Origin: Clostridia bacterium
GTDB taxonomy: Bacteria > Bacillota > Clostridia > Christensenellales > Aristaeellaceae
Assembly (NCBI GenBank): GCA_017547285.1
Contig: JAFYQB010000145.1
Span: 1-49,590, forward strand
Direction: 5' to 3'
DNA: 49,590 bases
Below, piece by piece: positions 33,346 to 41,276 of the stretch. The translations under genes were made by a program, and so were the position numbers. The notes under the pieces are model-generated. The model saw nothing but the letters and a program-made list of their open reading frames with translations. It did not search any database and had not been told where the DNA came from. Within the stretch, counting starts at the first letter, position 1. Every line of letters begins with the position of its first letter.

Positions 33346-35496
33346 TTACAGTTGAATCATTCTGGTTTCCAGAGGTTTGAGTGTTACGTGCTTTTCGCCT
33401 TCGTCGGTGTAGAGGGTCGCAGCGGTTTCCGCCTCGACGTTGTTCAATGCAACCAGCATGCGGTCTGCCGGATAGTAGGCGGTTTCAACCAGCGCATTGT
33501 CGGAAAGCCACGCGCTGTCTGCGGGCAGGCCGCAAACATACAGCAGTGTTTCCAGCAGCATGCGGGTGCTGGCAGGATTGACATTGAAATGGCTCATGTA
33601 AACACCCTTGCCCTTGCCAAAATCGTGCACGGTCATCTGCGGGATTCCGTTCTTTTCGCACAGCACGCGGGCAGCGCCATCCGTCAGGTAGAGGTGGGGG
33701 AGATGGCCGAGGCTGGCTTCGTCTGCGGTAATGGGCAGCGAATGATCAAGTTCGTAAGCCCAGCGTCCGTGACAGACACGGGAACCGTCATCCTCATCAA
33801 TGCCCAGCACATGGGACATACGGAACAAATGATCATAGCCCGGCACGGCGGAAGGCTCGCCCACGCCGATGAACGCGCCGCCTTCGTACACGAATCGGGT
33901 CAGTTCGCTCACAAGATCCGCGCACTTCCATGCATCGCCGCCGCTCCAGGCGTCGCCCATGCGGCCCGCGTTGATGACGACATTGAAATCCTTGAGCGCG
34001 CCGTTCTTTACATCCTCAAAGCTGATGAACTGCACATCCACCGGCAGGCCGGAAAGCGCTTCGTTGATGTGGATGAGCGCATGCTTATCGGTTTCATGGA
34101 AATGGCCGGAAAGCGTCCAGGAGCGCAGCTTGCCCCAGGTATGAAGAACCGCCACGCGAATAGGCAGCACATAGGGCGCGCCGTTTTTGTGCAGTTGCTT
34201 GATCAGGCGGAATTCATCCGCCATATCGGCAATGGTGTCGTTAAAGGCCGGAAAGTCCAGCGTCAGGTGCAGATAGCCGCCCAGACCGATGCGGTCCACC
34301 GGCTCGCGCAGCAGCGCACGGCGTACACTGCGCCAGTAGCGCAGCGCGTCCTTATCGGGTTCGCCGCCTTCGGAGAAGGTGGGCGCGCCGCCCAGACCGA
34401 CGGGGAACAGATAGGGGTGAAAGCGCAGCTCATGCGCAGGCACCTGAGCAAAGGCGCACAGACGGCATTCGAAGCCGCTGAACACGCACTTGATCAGGCC
34501 GTCGAAGCCAATGGACTGGAAACGTTCGCCGCAGGGCTCCATGCCGACCCAGCTGTCATCGTAGAAGACATAGGCCTGTTTGCCGTGCCTGTGGATGATT
34601 TCCACCAATGCTTTGGCCTTTTCCGCCACGAATGCCTGGATGAAATCCATGTAATCCTTCTTGGCCTGCGTGGGCGGCATGTGTGTGACCTGATGTTTGC
34701 CGGCGTTCACAAAATCCTCGGCAGTCAGGGCGTAGCCGTACTGCTTTTCGAATGCGTCCAGCGCGGCAGGGCTAACGGTAAAATCATAGCTGGCCCAGTC
34801 GGTAAACAGGTGGCGGTTGCGAAGGTCGCTGCCCCAGATCCAAACAAAGTTGTAGAACAAACTGGTCAGGCGCACCACATTGGTCTGCGGATTTTGAGTA
34901 CACCAGTCATCCAGCCACTTCTGCAGGTATTCCCATGCGGCAGGATGGCGGGGATCCAGCTGACGCAGATGTTCGCTCTTCCAGCTGTTGGTGGTGTGGT
35001 TGTACATGTTGATCTCTTCCCAGATGCGCCAGCACAGGAAAGAGGCCGTGTACTGATGCCACGGTGTACAGCCGCTGACGGTGATCACACCGTTCGCATA
35101 GCGCCAGGCTTCCCGGGGTACTTCGGTGTTGGTGGTGCGGTCATATACCTGATAGTAGCGCAGCGCGTCGTGCGTATCGTTCAGCTCGAACTGCTCGTTG
35201 AAATAGCCGTCCATCAGCGGAATATCAACGTTTTCGCCTGCGGCGATCACCGGCTTTGAAATCAGAAAAGTCTGCTGCTGACTGTCGGGATGCTCCGCTG
35301 CAAAAGCGTTGTGCTGGCGGATGATACAGATGGTGGAATAAATGCGGTATCCGGCTTCCACAATTTCATCGGAGAGTTTGGTGCCGTCGGAGTCGCGGAT
35401 TACATCCGCACCCCATTTTCGGGCCAGTTCCAGCGTCAGCTGTTCATAACCGGCTTCGCCGGGAAGGGTGAAATCGCCCTTGCCAAGATTGCTCAT
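33346..35496 (-). CDS. GH112 galactoside phosphorylase
   Basis: 716 residues, full length for GH112. Segments GDFTLPGEAGYEQLTLELARKWGADVIRDSDGTKL and YDDSWVGMEPCGERF are characteristic; D313 is in the position of the general acid reported for the Bifidobacterium enzyme. The family splits a beta-galactosyl linkage with phosphate, giving galactose 1-phosphate: lacto-N-biose/galacto-N-biose in some members, galactosyl-beta-1,4-rhamnose in Clostridial ones. Intracellular (no signal). The ATG at 35496 follows AAGGAGG; 12 bp behind the GH105 gene. That pairing favours a rhamnose-containing substrate, by inference. Confidence 0.88.
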   Translation of the reverse strand: MSNLGKGDFTLPGEAGYEQLTLELARKWGADVIRDSDGTKLSDEIVEAGYRIYSTICIIRQHNAFAAEHPDSQQQTFLISKPVIAAGENVDIPLMDGYFNEQFELNDTHDALRYYQVYDRTTNTEVPREAWRYANGVITVSGCTPWHQYTASFLCWRIWEEINMYNHTTNSWKSEHLRQLDPRHPAAWEYLQKWLDDWCTQNPQTNVVRLTSLFYNFVWIWGSDLRNRHLFTDWASYDFTVSPAALDAFEKQYGYALTAEDFVNAGKHQVTHMPPTQAKKDYMDFIQAFVAEKAKALVEIIHRHGKQAYVFYDDSWVGMEPCGERFQSIGFDGLIKCVFSGFECRLCAFAQVPAHELRFHPYLFPVGLGGAPTFSEGGEPDKDALRYWRSVRRALLREPVDRIGLGGYLHLTLDFPAFNDTIADMADEFRLIKQLHKNGAPYVLPIRVAVLHTWGKLRSWTLSGHFHETDKHALIHINEALSGLPVDVQFISFEDVKNGALKDFNVVINAGRMGDAWSGGDAWKCADLVSELTRFVYEGGAFIGVGEPSAVPGYDHLFRMSHVLGIDEDDGSRVCHGRWAYELDHSLPITADEASLGHLPHLYLTDGAARVLCEKNGIPQMTVHDFGKGKGVYMSHFNVNPASTRMLLETLLYVCGLPADSAWLSDNALVETAYYPADRMLVALNNVEAETAATLYTDEGEKHVTLKPLETRMIQL

Positions 35497-35508
35497 ACGC
35501 AAGCCTCC

Positions 35509-36558
35509 TTACAGTGCGCCGTCGCCCTGACAGCCGTTGCTTTCGACTACGGCGCTCAGGAACGCCAGCGCCAGACCCTGACCCCAGCCCTGCGTCCATG
35601 CGCGGGGAATGTTGCGGTAGCCCTCGCGGTCCTTCATCACGGCGGTGCCGCCGGAAACGTTGAGCACGCGGCCTTCGGGTGTAATACTGTTCAGAATGCC
35701 TTCTACGGATTTGTTGATGTACTTGATATGCAGGGGATTGCCGCGCAGCACCATGGAAGCGGCGATGCCGGCGGAAGCGGACACTTCCTCGTAGCTTTCG
35801 GGATCATCCAGCAGCGTACGCCACAGGCCGTTTTCGGTTTGCAGCAGCTTGAGTGCAGCCAGCTGCTCGGATACGGACCCGGAAACGTGCATGTACTTGG
35901 GATAGAGATAGCACTCGGGCAGCACGCGTCCTACCTGACTCATAGTGTAAGCGGCCCAGGCATTGGCGCGGCCCCAGTAGAAGCCGGACATGTGTCCCTT
36001 TTCAATGTTGTTGTAGCCGTGGTACCACAGGCCGGTCTGCTTGTTCTGCAGGTATTCGATGTGCCAGTAGTACTGGTTGAGCGCGTCATCGATCAGTTCG
36101 GCGTCGTTCCACGCAACGCCTGCGCGCAGCATGAAGAACGCCGCCATGAACAGCGTATCCGCCCAGCACTGCTCCGGGAAATCGTTCTTGGCGGAGACGG
36201 TATGCTGCAAAACGCTGTCGCCAAAGCGCAGAGCGGTGCTGCGCAGATATTCGATCTTGCTTTCGGCGATCTTTTTGTACTTTTCGTCGCCGGTCACTTC
36301 GTGCAGAGTGAGCATGGCATGACCCATGGAGCAGGTGTTCACCGTCCAGTTGGGCAGACCCAGCTCGATGTATTCATCTACACGCGCTTTCATCAGGTCC
36401 AGATATTCCTGCCTGCCGGTGGCGCGGTAGGCCTCGCAGATGCCAAAGTAGGCCACGCCGCAGGGCCAGTCCCAGGTCATATCCATGTTCATGGTCTGAC
36501 GAACCACTGCATCGATTGCAGAAAGGATACGTTCTTTATCAAAAGTAATGGCAGCCAT
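35509..36558 (-). CDS. GH105/GH88-type unsaturated uronyl hydrolase
   Basis: 349 residues, alpha/alpha-barrel of the YteR/GH105 group. WADTLFMA (D134 candidate catalytic Asp), FYWGRANAW and TPEGRVLNVSGGTAV match the family. These enzymes remove the 4,5-unsaturated galacturonyl residue left by pectin lyases, releasing rhamnose-ended or similar sugars. No signal peptide, so it acts on imported oligosaccharides. The ATG at 36558 has AGGAGG at a 6-base spacing; an ATG one codon earlier is closer. First gene of a two-gene operon with GH112. The exact substrate is not proven. Confidence 0.85.
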   Translation of the reverse strand: MAAITFDKERILSAIDAVVRQTMNMDMTWDWPCGVAYFGICEAYRATGRQEYLDLMKARVDEYIELGLPNWTVNTCSMGHAMLTLHEVTGDEKYKKIAESKIEYLRSTALRFGDSVLQHTVSAKNDFPEQCWADTLFMAAFFMLRAGVAWNDAELIDDALNQYYWHIEYLQNKQTGLWYHGYNNIEKGHMSGFYWGRANAWAAYTMSQVGRVLPECYLYPKYMHVSGSVSEQLAALKLLQTENGLWRTLLDDPESYEEVSASAGIAASMVLRGNPLHIKYINKSVEGILNSITPEGRVLNVSGGTAVMKDREGYRNIPRAWTQGWGQGLALAFLSAVVESNGCQGDGAL

Positions 36559-36595
36559 CATATTCCTCCTGTTAATTGTCGAAATGGTTACCTGT

Positions 36596-36623
36596 ATTAT
36601 AGCAGATTTTGCGGTGGATTCAA
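36596..36623 (-). promoter_or_regulatory. Promoter of GH105-GH112 operon
   Basis: Minus strand: TTGAAT (36623-36618), 16-bp spacer, TATAAT (36601-36596). Confidence 0.75.
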
Positions 36624-36634
36624 TCTGCAGACAT

Positions 36635-36667
36635 GAAAAAGAACCGGCCTGTCGGCCGGTTCTTTTC
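36635..36667 (-). terminator. Terminator of membrane-anchored protein gene
   Basis: Stem GAACCGGCC / GGCCGGTTC with a 4-base loop; on the minus strand it is followed by a T run. Confidence 0.9.
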
Positions 36668-36674
36668 AAGGAAA

Positions 36675-37400
36675 TTACTTGTTGATTTCAAAAGAAGCGA
36701 AGATGGCTTCCGCTTCGGCCAGCATGGCTTCCTCACTGGGCAGCTCTTCCAGAGCGCCTTCCACGGAACCCAGAGAAACCAGCACGCAGGAATCCTTCAC
36801 GCTATCCACGTAGCAGGTCATGGTAGCGATGAACACATCAGGATTCTCTTCGCTATCAAGGCCCTGGGCGTAGTAGTAGTGCACCTCGTGGCCGCCAATG
36901 GTGGCAACCTTGTTTTCGGTCTGCACTTCATAGTTGAAGGAGCCGGATACCAGTTCCAGTATGTCGGCAGCGGTGCGGTCCTTGACGCCGATGGTGTAAA
37001 CATTCTGAACAGCACGGGCTTCATCTTCGGTTTCGAAGTAGAAGAAAGTTTCATTCTCGTCAGTCAGAATGCCCAGATTGTTTTCAGCAGGCGCATAGCC
37101 TTCGGGGGTGTTAACGGTAGCGAATTCGTAGTAGCGGTCACCCAGCTTGCGCAGCAGGGCGTTCTCCTTCACGCCGACCATGTTGCCCATGAAGTCGCGC
37201 ACGGAATAGGAGGGAACGTAGCAGTAGTCAACGAGCAGGCACAGGGCAATGATCGCAGCCAGCGCAATGCCGGCAATGGTCAGAATCTGCTTCTTGTGGG
37301 CTTCCCAGTAAGCCTTGCGGGCAGCCAGCTTCTTCTCTTCTGCTGCTTTGGTGGCCTTTTTGCGGGCAGCCAGATTGGGACGGGAATTCTTCTTAGCCAT
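36675..37400 (-). CDS. Membrane-anchored protein of unknown function
   Basis: 241 residues. A basic, Lys/Ala-rich N-terminus (1-36) is followed by one span (about 39-60, ILTIAGIALAAIIALCLLVDY) and an extracytoplasmic domain of about 180 residues, an N-in orientation expected from the positive charges. The outer domain has acidic alpha/beta character, with no motif recognised. It ends with a helix of Glu/Ala repeats. GGAGG lies before the ATG. Single-gene unit, divergent from the TIM-barrel gene. Confidence 0.85.
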   Translation of the reverse strand: MAKKNSRPNLAARKKATKAAEEKKLAARKAYWEAHKKQILTIAGIALAAIIALCLLVDYCYVPSYSVRDFMGNMVGVKENALLRKLGDRYYEFATVNTPEGYAPAENNLGILTDENETFFYFETEDEARAVQNVYTIGVKDRTAADILELVSGSFNYEVQTENKVATIGGHEVHYYYAQGLDSEENPDVFIATMTCYVDSVKDSCVLVSLGSVEGALEELPSEEAMLAEAEAIFASFEINK

Positions 37401-37511
37401 AATATGATGCCTCCATAAATGTATTTTTGAAATGGTTTTACTAGTATAGCATGTTTTCGGGGCAGATTTCCAGTCTTATAGCAATATTCATGTAAAATTC
37501 ATAATTCATGT

Positions 37512-37540
37512 TTGCGTTATGATATCTCTTGTGCTATGAT
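37512..37540 (+). promoter_or_regulatory. Promoter of TIM-barrel isomerase gene
   Basis: TTGCGT (37512-37517), 17-bp spacer, extended -10 TGCTATGAT (TATGAT 37535-37540). Confidence 0.7.
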
Positions 37541-37564
37541 AGCGCCATCAGGAGGTGCATACAA

Positions 37565-38314
37565 ATGAAGACAGGTATTCAGGTATCCAGCATGAAACCC
37601 GTGCTGACCACCGAAGCGGAAGCGAAAGCAGCGTTTGACAAAATGAAGGCCATGGGCTGCCAGTGGGTGCAGCTGCAGTGGATTGATCCCGCCGTTTCCG
37701 TTGATTTTATTGCAGACTGCCTGAAGGAAACCGGTATTCGTTCCGTGTCTGTGCAGGATTTTTATGAAACGATTCGTCAAAACAAGGAATATTATATCGA
37801 ATTAAATGCCAAAACCGGCGGCGAATGGATGTGCGTAAGCCGCGTGCCGGAAAGGCTGAAAACCCGTCAGGGGCTGGACGACTATGTGGCCGAGCTGCGC
37901 ACTTTCCAGAAAGAACTGGACGCATACGGTCAGAAGCTGTGCTTCCATGCGGTTGGGATGGATTTTGCGCCTATCGATGGTGTTGATCCGGTAGCCTATC
38001 TGCTGGAAAACATGCCCGAACTGGCAATCTGTGTGGATTTCTACAACATCCGCAAAGCCGGTCATGATCCGGCAGCATATCTGAAGCGCTATGCGGGACG
38101 CGTGTGCATGGTGCACTTCAAGGATGGCACTGTGATCGACGGAACAGAACAGCTGGTGCCTGCCGGTCAGGGCGATACCAACTGGACAGGCGTAGCCGCT
38201 GCCTGCGCGGATACAGGCGTGGCCTATGGCTTTGTGGAGCAGGAACGCTGGCTCAAGGATCCCTTCGAATGCATGAAGGAGGCGCTGGACTGGCTGAACG
38301 GTCAGCTGGCCTAA
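37565..38314 (+). CDS. Sugar phosphate isomerase/epimerase-like TIM barrel
   Basis: 249 residues of the xylose-isomerase-like (AP endonuclease 2) fold. Expected metal-site segments include CFHAVGMDF, CVDFYNIRKAGHDP, MVHFKDGT and YGFVEQERW (Glu near the end). The family covers isomerases, epimerases and dehydratases of sugars and inositols; the substrate is unknown. The ATG at 37565 follows AGGAGGTG. Single-gene unit with its own promoter and terminator. Confidence 0.87.
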   Translation: MKTGIQVSSMKPVLTTEAEAKAAFDKMKAMGCQWVQLQWIDPAVSVDFIADCLKETGIRSVSVQDFYETIRQNKEYYIELNAKTGGEWMCVSRVPERLKTRQGLDDYVAELRTFQKELDAYGQKLCFHAVGMDFAPIDGVDPVAYLLENMPELAICVDFYNIRKAGHDPAAYLKRYAGRVCMVHFKDGTVIDGTEQLVPAGQGDTNWTGVAAACADTGVAYGFVEQERWLKDPFECMKEALDWLNGQLA

Positions 38315-38384
38315 AATAAATGTTGAAGCAGGAATCATCTTCCGATTCTGACTCAGGCCATTCTGAAAGCTGAATAAAGGCAGA

Positions 38385-38420
38385 CAGCCCGCCGGAAATT
38401 GCTTCCGGCGGGCTGTTTTG
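38385..38420 (+). terminator. Terminator of TIM-barrel gene
   Basis: 13-bp stem CAGCCCGCCGGAA / TTCCGGCGGGCTG, 5-base loop, T run. Confidence 0.93.
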
Positions 38421-38431
38421 CATGTTTGGAT

Positions 38432-39277
38432 TTAACGGCCGGGGATGCCGCATTCGCACGGCACGCCGGTCTGGCACAGGCCGCATACGGAGTAGCCGTC
38501 GTAGCCATAGCGTTCGTGGCAGATGGGGGCGATTACATCCTTGTGATAGGCCTGACACTTTGCCTTGTCATGGCCTCCTTCCAGCGTGATGGCGCCTGCC
38601 GGGCAGCGGTCGATGCAGGCGGTACAGCCTTTTTCCGCAAGGCAGTATTCGTTATAGCGGGTATAGGGACGTTTGGTGGCTTCCAGCGGAAGGTGAACGA
38701 TCACGGAACCGTACCGCGCCGCCTTGCCGCGATGGGAAATCAGACCGTCGCAAAGTCCAAACGTGCCAAGGCCGGAAATAAAAGCGGTATGGCGTTCTGA
38801 CCAGTTGGAAACCAGCGTGAACTGTTCACTTTTGGCCCAGGTGAATTCCGGTGAGCACATGGGGGCAACCGCTTCATAACCCTGCGAAACCAGATGTTCC
38901 TCCAGCGCTTTGGCCATGCTGCGGTTGCATGCTTCCCCGTGAACGCGCACCATCTGCCATTCCATGGCCGGGCAGTCCGTGCATTCTCTGCTTTTTGCGC
39001 GGGTATCCGCAGTCTGCGGCAGCACCCAGCTGATCACGCTTACGTTGGCGGGATCAAAGGCATGCCCGTAAACGCTTTCCAGCCATTGTTCCGGCCTGCG
39101 GTAAAAATCAGGATCAATGTGCTTCTGGTAGAAGGCATACAGCGGGTCATCTGCACGGCTGAACCCAACGGACGGCAGGTCAAAAGCCGGGCCGGGCAGT
39201 TCCTTCATGGTGTTCTTTTGAGGGTCGCTCATGTAGCTGCGCAGCCAGTTTTCAATGCTGGCATTGGTCGTGCTCAC
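38432..39277 (-). CDS. Epoxyqueuosine-reductase-like Fe-S protein
   Basis: 281 residues. Carries a ferredoxin-like pair of cysteine clusters near the C-terminus (CLAEKGCTACIDRCP and CGLCQTGVPCECG), preceded by FISGLGTFGLCDGLIS and RYGSVIVHLPL. This layout is shared with QueG and reductive-dehalogenase-like proteins, but the protein is shorter than QueG and lacks its HEAT-like tail. A cobalamin-dependent reductase role is possible but unproven. Lies 15 bp behind the endonuclease/phosphatase-fold gene and shares its promoter. Confidence 0.82.
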   Translation of the reverse strand: MSTTNASIENWLRSYMSDPQKNTMKELPGPAFDLPSVGFSRADDPLYAFYQKHIDPDFYRRPEQWLESVYGHAFDPANVSVISWVLPQTADTRAKSRECTDCPAMEWQMVRVHGEACNRSMAKALEEHLVSQGYEAVAPMCSPEFTWAKSEQFTLVSNWSERHTAFISGLGTFGLCDGLISHRGKAARYGSVIVHLPLEATKRPYTRYNEYCLAEKGCTACIDRCPAGAITLEGGHDKAKCQAYHKDVIAPICHERYGYDGYSVCGLCQTGVPCECGIPGR

Positions 39278-39292
39278 AGCATTCCCACCCTT

Positions 39293-40000
39293 TCACAGCA
39301 GCTCCAGTTCGGCGATCAGCGGACGATGGTCGGAATTCTGGATATCCATGCTGCGTACATCCAGTACCTGCCAGCCGCCGCGGTACAGAATATGATCGAT
39401 CTTGATCCGGGGCGTATCGGAGGGGAAAGTCAGAAGATGCTGGCCTGCGCAGGTATCCTGTACTGCGGCAAACAGCGGCTGTACCTCCGGCGTATCCGGT
39501 TCGGCGTTCAGGTCGCCCATGAACAGCAGGGGATTGGTTTCGTCTTTGAACAGCGAAAGCGCGGTGGCTACGGCGTTTTCCTGCTCGCTGGGCACAAGAC
39601 CGAAGTGCGTGGTAAAAACGGTGATGGGCTTGTCACCCGCCAGCAGCACGCAGCGAAGAATACAGCGATGCTCGTAATGCTTGTATTCGCTGCTTTGCTC
39701 CGGGTCCGGAATGTGAATGATCTGCGTTTCCAGAACCGGCAGACGGCTCAGGAATGCGATGCCGTATTCGCCGCCCAGCACGTTGATGGTTTTGGCAAAC
39801 ACAGGGTAATAGCCGGTCAGGCGGCCCAGGTCGTTGGCCTGATCCACCGGACCGATATCCTCGGTGTGGCTGCGTACCTCGTTGATGGAAGCAAAGTCCG
39901 GCTGTACCTGGCGGATCACGGAAGCGGCATGCTCAAGATTCAGATCCCTCATCAGATTGCGCCCTGAAAAGATATTGTAGGTCATGGCGGTAAGCTTCAT
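39293..40000 (-). CDS. Endonuclease/exonuclease/phosphatase-fold hydrolase
   Basis: 235 residues with the conserved set of the Mg-dependent EEP fold: MTYNIFSG, INEVRS (Glu metal ligand), TTHFGL, GDLNAEPDTPE and SDHRPL (catalytic His). Such small cytoplasmic members may act on DNA, sphingolipid-like or phosphoinositide substrates; the target cannot be told. The ATG at 40000 follows AAGGAG. First gene of a two-gene operon with the Fe-S protein. Confidence 0.88.
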   Translation of the reverse strand: MKLTAMTYNIFSGRNLMRDLNLEHAASVIRQVQPDFASINEVRSHTEDIGPVDQANDLGRLTGYYPVFAKTINVLGGEYGIAFLSRLPVLETQIIHIPDPEQSSEYKHYEHRCILRCVLLAGDKPITVFTTHFGLVPSEQENAVATALSLFKDETNPLLFMGDLNAEPDTPEVQPLFAAVQDTCAGQHLLTFPSDTPRIKIDHILYRGGWQVLDVRSMDIQNSDHRPLIAELELL

Positions 40001-40029
40001 ATACAGTTCTCCTTTGTGGTGATAATGGA

Positions 40030-40058
40030 AGTATACCACGTTTTTTGCTGATTCTCAA
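40030..40058 (-). promoter_or_regulatory. Promoter of EEP hydrolase operon
   Basis: Minus strand: TTGAGA (40058-40053), 17-bp spacer, TATACT (40035-40030) with TGG before it. Confidence 0.75.
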
Positions 40059-40099
40059 TATGGGCTTGAACAGGTGAGGAAAACTATCCATTTGTTTGA

Positions 40100-40128
40100 T
40101 TGCTTTTTGTTTTGGGCGCATTTATAAT
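40100..40128 (+). promoter_or_regulatory. Promoter of small ORF / HTH-PRTase 1
   Basis: TTGCTT (40100-40105), 17-bp spacer, TATAAT (40123-40128). Confidence 0.7.
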
Positions 40129-40190
40129 GCAATCAAGCCCGAAGAAATGCGAATATTTGTTCGGTCTATTACAAAGGGAGGGAAACAACG

Positions 40191-40388
40191 ATGAAAACCC
40201 CGCACTACCACCAGAACCCCAGCAACCGTAAGAACAATGATCAGCGAGTCTGGCTGCAGACCATCGTTGAGACCCAGATGTTCGCATTGCAAAACGAGCT
40301 TCAGCTTCCTCCGGTCAGGGCGATATGGCGTGTCATCGATTCAAAGTCAGGCAAAGAGAACAGGGAAAACAGGAGAAAAGAACCATGA
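40191..40388 (+). CDS. Small basic protein coupled to HTH-PRTase 1
   Basis: 65 residues, rich in Asn, Gln, Arg and Lys, with a central helix (residues about 18-50) and a basic tail. No family was recognised and no signal or membrane segment is seen. It has a good ribosome binding site (AAAGGGAGG) and its TGA overlaps the next ATG (ATGA), so translation is probably coupled. It could be a genuine small regulator partner or a leader ORF that controls the downstream gene. Absent in front of the second paralogue. Confidence 0.6.
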   Translation: MKTPHYHQNPSNRKNNDQRVWLQTIVETQMFALQNELQLPPVRAIWRVIDSKSGKENRENRRKEP

Positions 40389-41167
40389 ATTCGATCGGCA
40401 GAACCATACAATGCCTCAGAAAGGCCAAAGGAGTGACACAGGAAAAAATGGCCCAGCAGATCGGCGTAACGTTTCAGGCCATATCCAAATGGGAAAACGA
40501 ATATACGCTGCCGGATATCATGCTGCTGCCGGCCATTGCAGAGTATTTTGGCGTGAGTATCGATGATTTGTTTCAGTACAAATGGAACGCGCTGACCGGC
40601 AAGGAGCGGCTCATTCACTTCATGCTCAAAAACCGTATTCTCACTGTAAACGAGGAGGATGGAAAAGAAAGCCGGCTCTCCTACAGCATCAACACCGAAC
40701 ATTTTGCCACCAACCTGCATCTCAATACAATCGGCGAAGCATTTGCAGAGTGTCTGCTGGATAATCATGTGGATTTTGACGCAATCGCGGGTCTTGCCTA
40801 TCACGGTATCGGCTTTGCGGCAGCCACTGCCGCAGCATTGCAGAGCCATTACGGCATGACGGCCTATTTCTGCTATGACCGTATGACGCCCAATGCCAGA
40901 GGCAGAAGCATATGCGGCCATACGCCCTGCGACGGCGAACGCTTTGTGTTCATCAACGGCATGCTGGATTCCGGCAGAACCATGGATGAACGGATCGCCA
41001 GGCTTCAGGAATATGCCGATATCGAGGTGGCGGCGGTACTGGTGATCGCAGAAACCGGCGCTTCCGGCAGGAGAATGATTGAGGAAAAGTATCACACCAG
41101 CGTTTTTTCGCTGCTGAATGATGAAGACATCTGCAAAGCCATGCAGCGCAGAAATGTTCTGCTGTGA
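40385..41167 (+). CDS. XRE HTH - phosphoribosyltransferase fusion, copy 1 (degenerate PRPP loop)
   Basis: 260 residues. The N-terminal XRE-type HTH (about 5-62, GVTQEKMAQQIGVTFQAISK) is followed by an orotate-phosphoribosyltransferase-like domain (about 85-255; LAYHGIGFAAATAAALQ, then FCYDRMTPNARGRSICG). At the PRPP-binding position it has FINGMLDSGRT: N191-G192 replace the Asp-Asp of copy 2. Enzymatic activity is therefore unlikely; a DNA-binding sensor role, analogous to PurR of Bacillus (a different HTH fused to a PRTase domain), is inferred. Nearly identical to copy 2 over the first 70 residues and clearly diverged later. Confidence 0.85.
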   Translation: MNSIGRTIQCLRKAKGVTQEKMAQQIGVTFQAISKWENEYTLPDIMLLPAIAEYFGVSIDDLFQYKWNALTGKERLIHFMLKNRILTVNEEDGKESRLSYSINTEHFATNLHLNTIGEAFAECLLDNHVDFDAIAGLAYHGIGFAAATAAALQSHYGMTAYFCYDRMTPNARGRSICGHTPCDGERFVFINGMLDSGRTMDERIARLQEYADIEVAAVLVIAETGASGRRMIEEKYHTSVFSLLNDEDICKAMQRRNVLL

Positions 41168-41209
41168 GCCATTCGCCATACAGGATAGCAAAACTCGCAT
41201 TTCATTTGC

Positions 41210-41238
41210 TTGCTGGTCTGCCGGCTGTTTGCTATGAT
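41210..41238 (+). promoter_or_regulatory. Promoter of HTH-PRTase 2
   Basis: TTGCTG (41210-41215), 17-bp spacer, extended -10 TGCTATGAT (TATGAT 41233-41238). Confidence 0.7.
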
Positions 41239-41276
41239 AAGCGCGAGGCGGAAAGCTTCGGACAGGAGGAACAACC

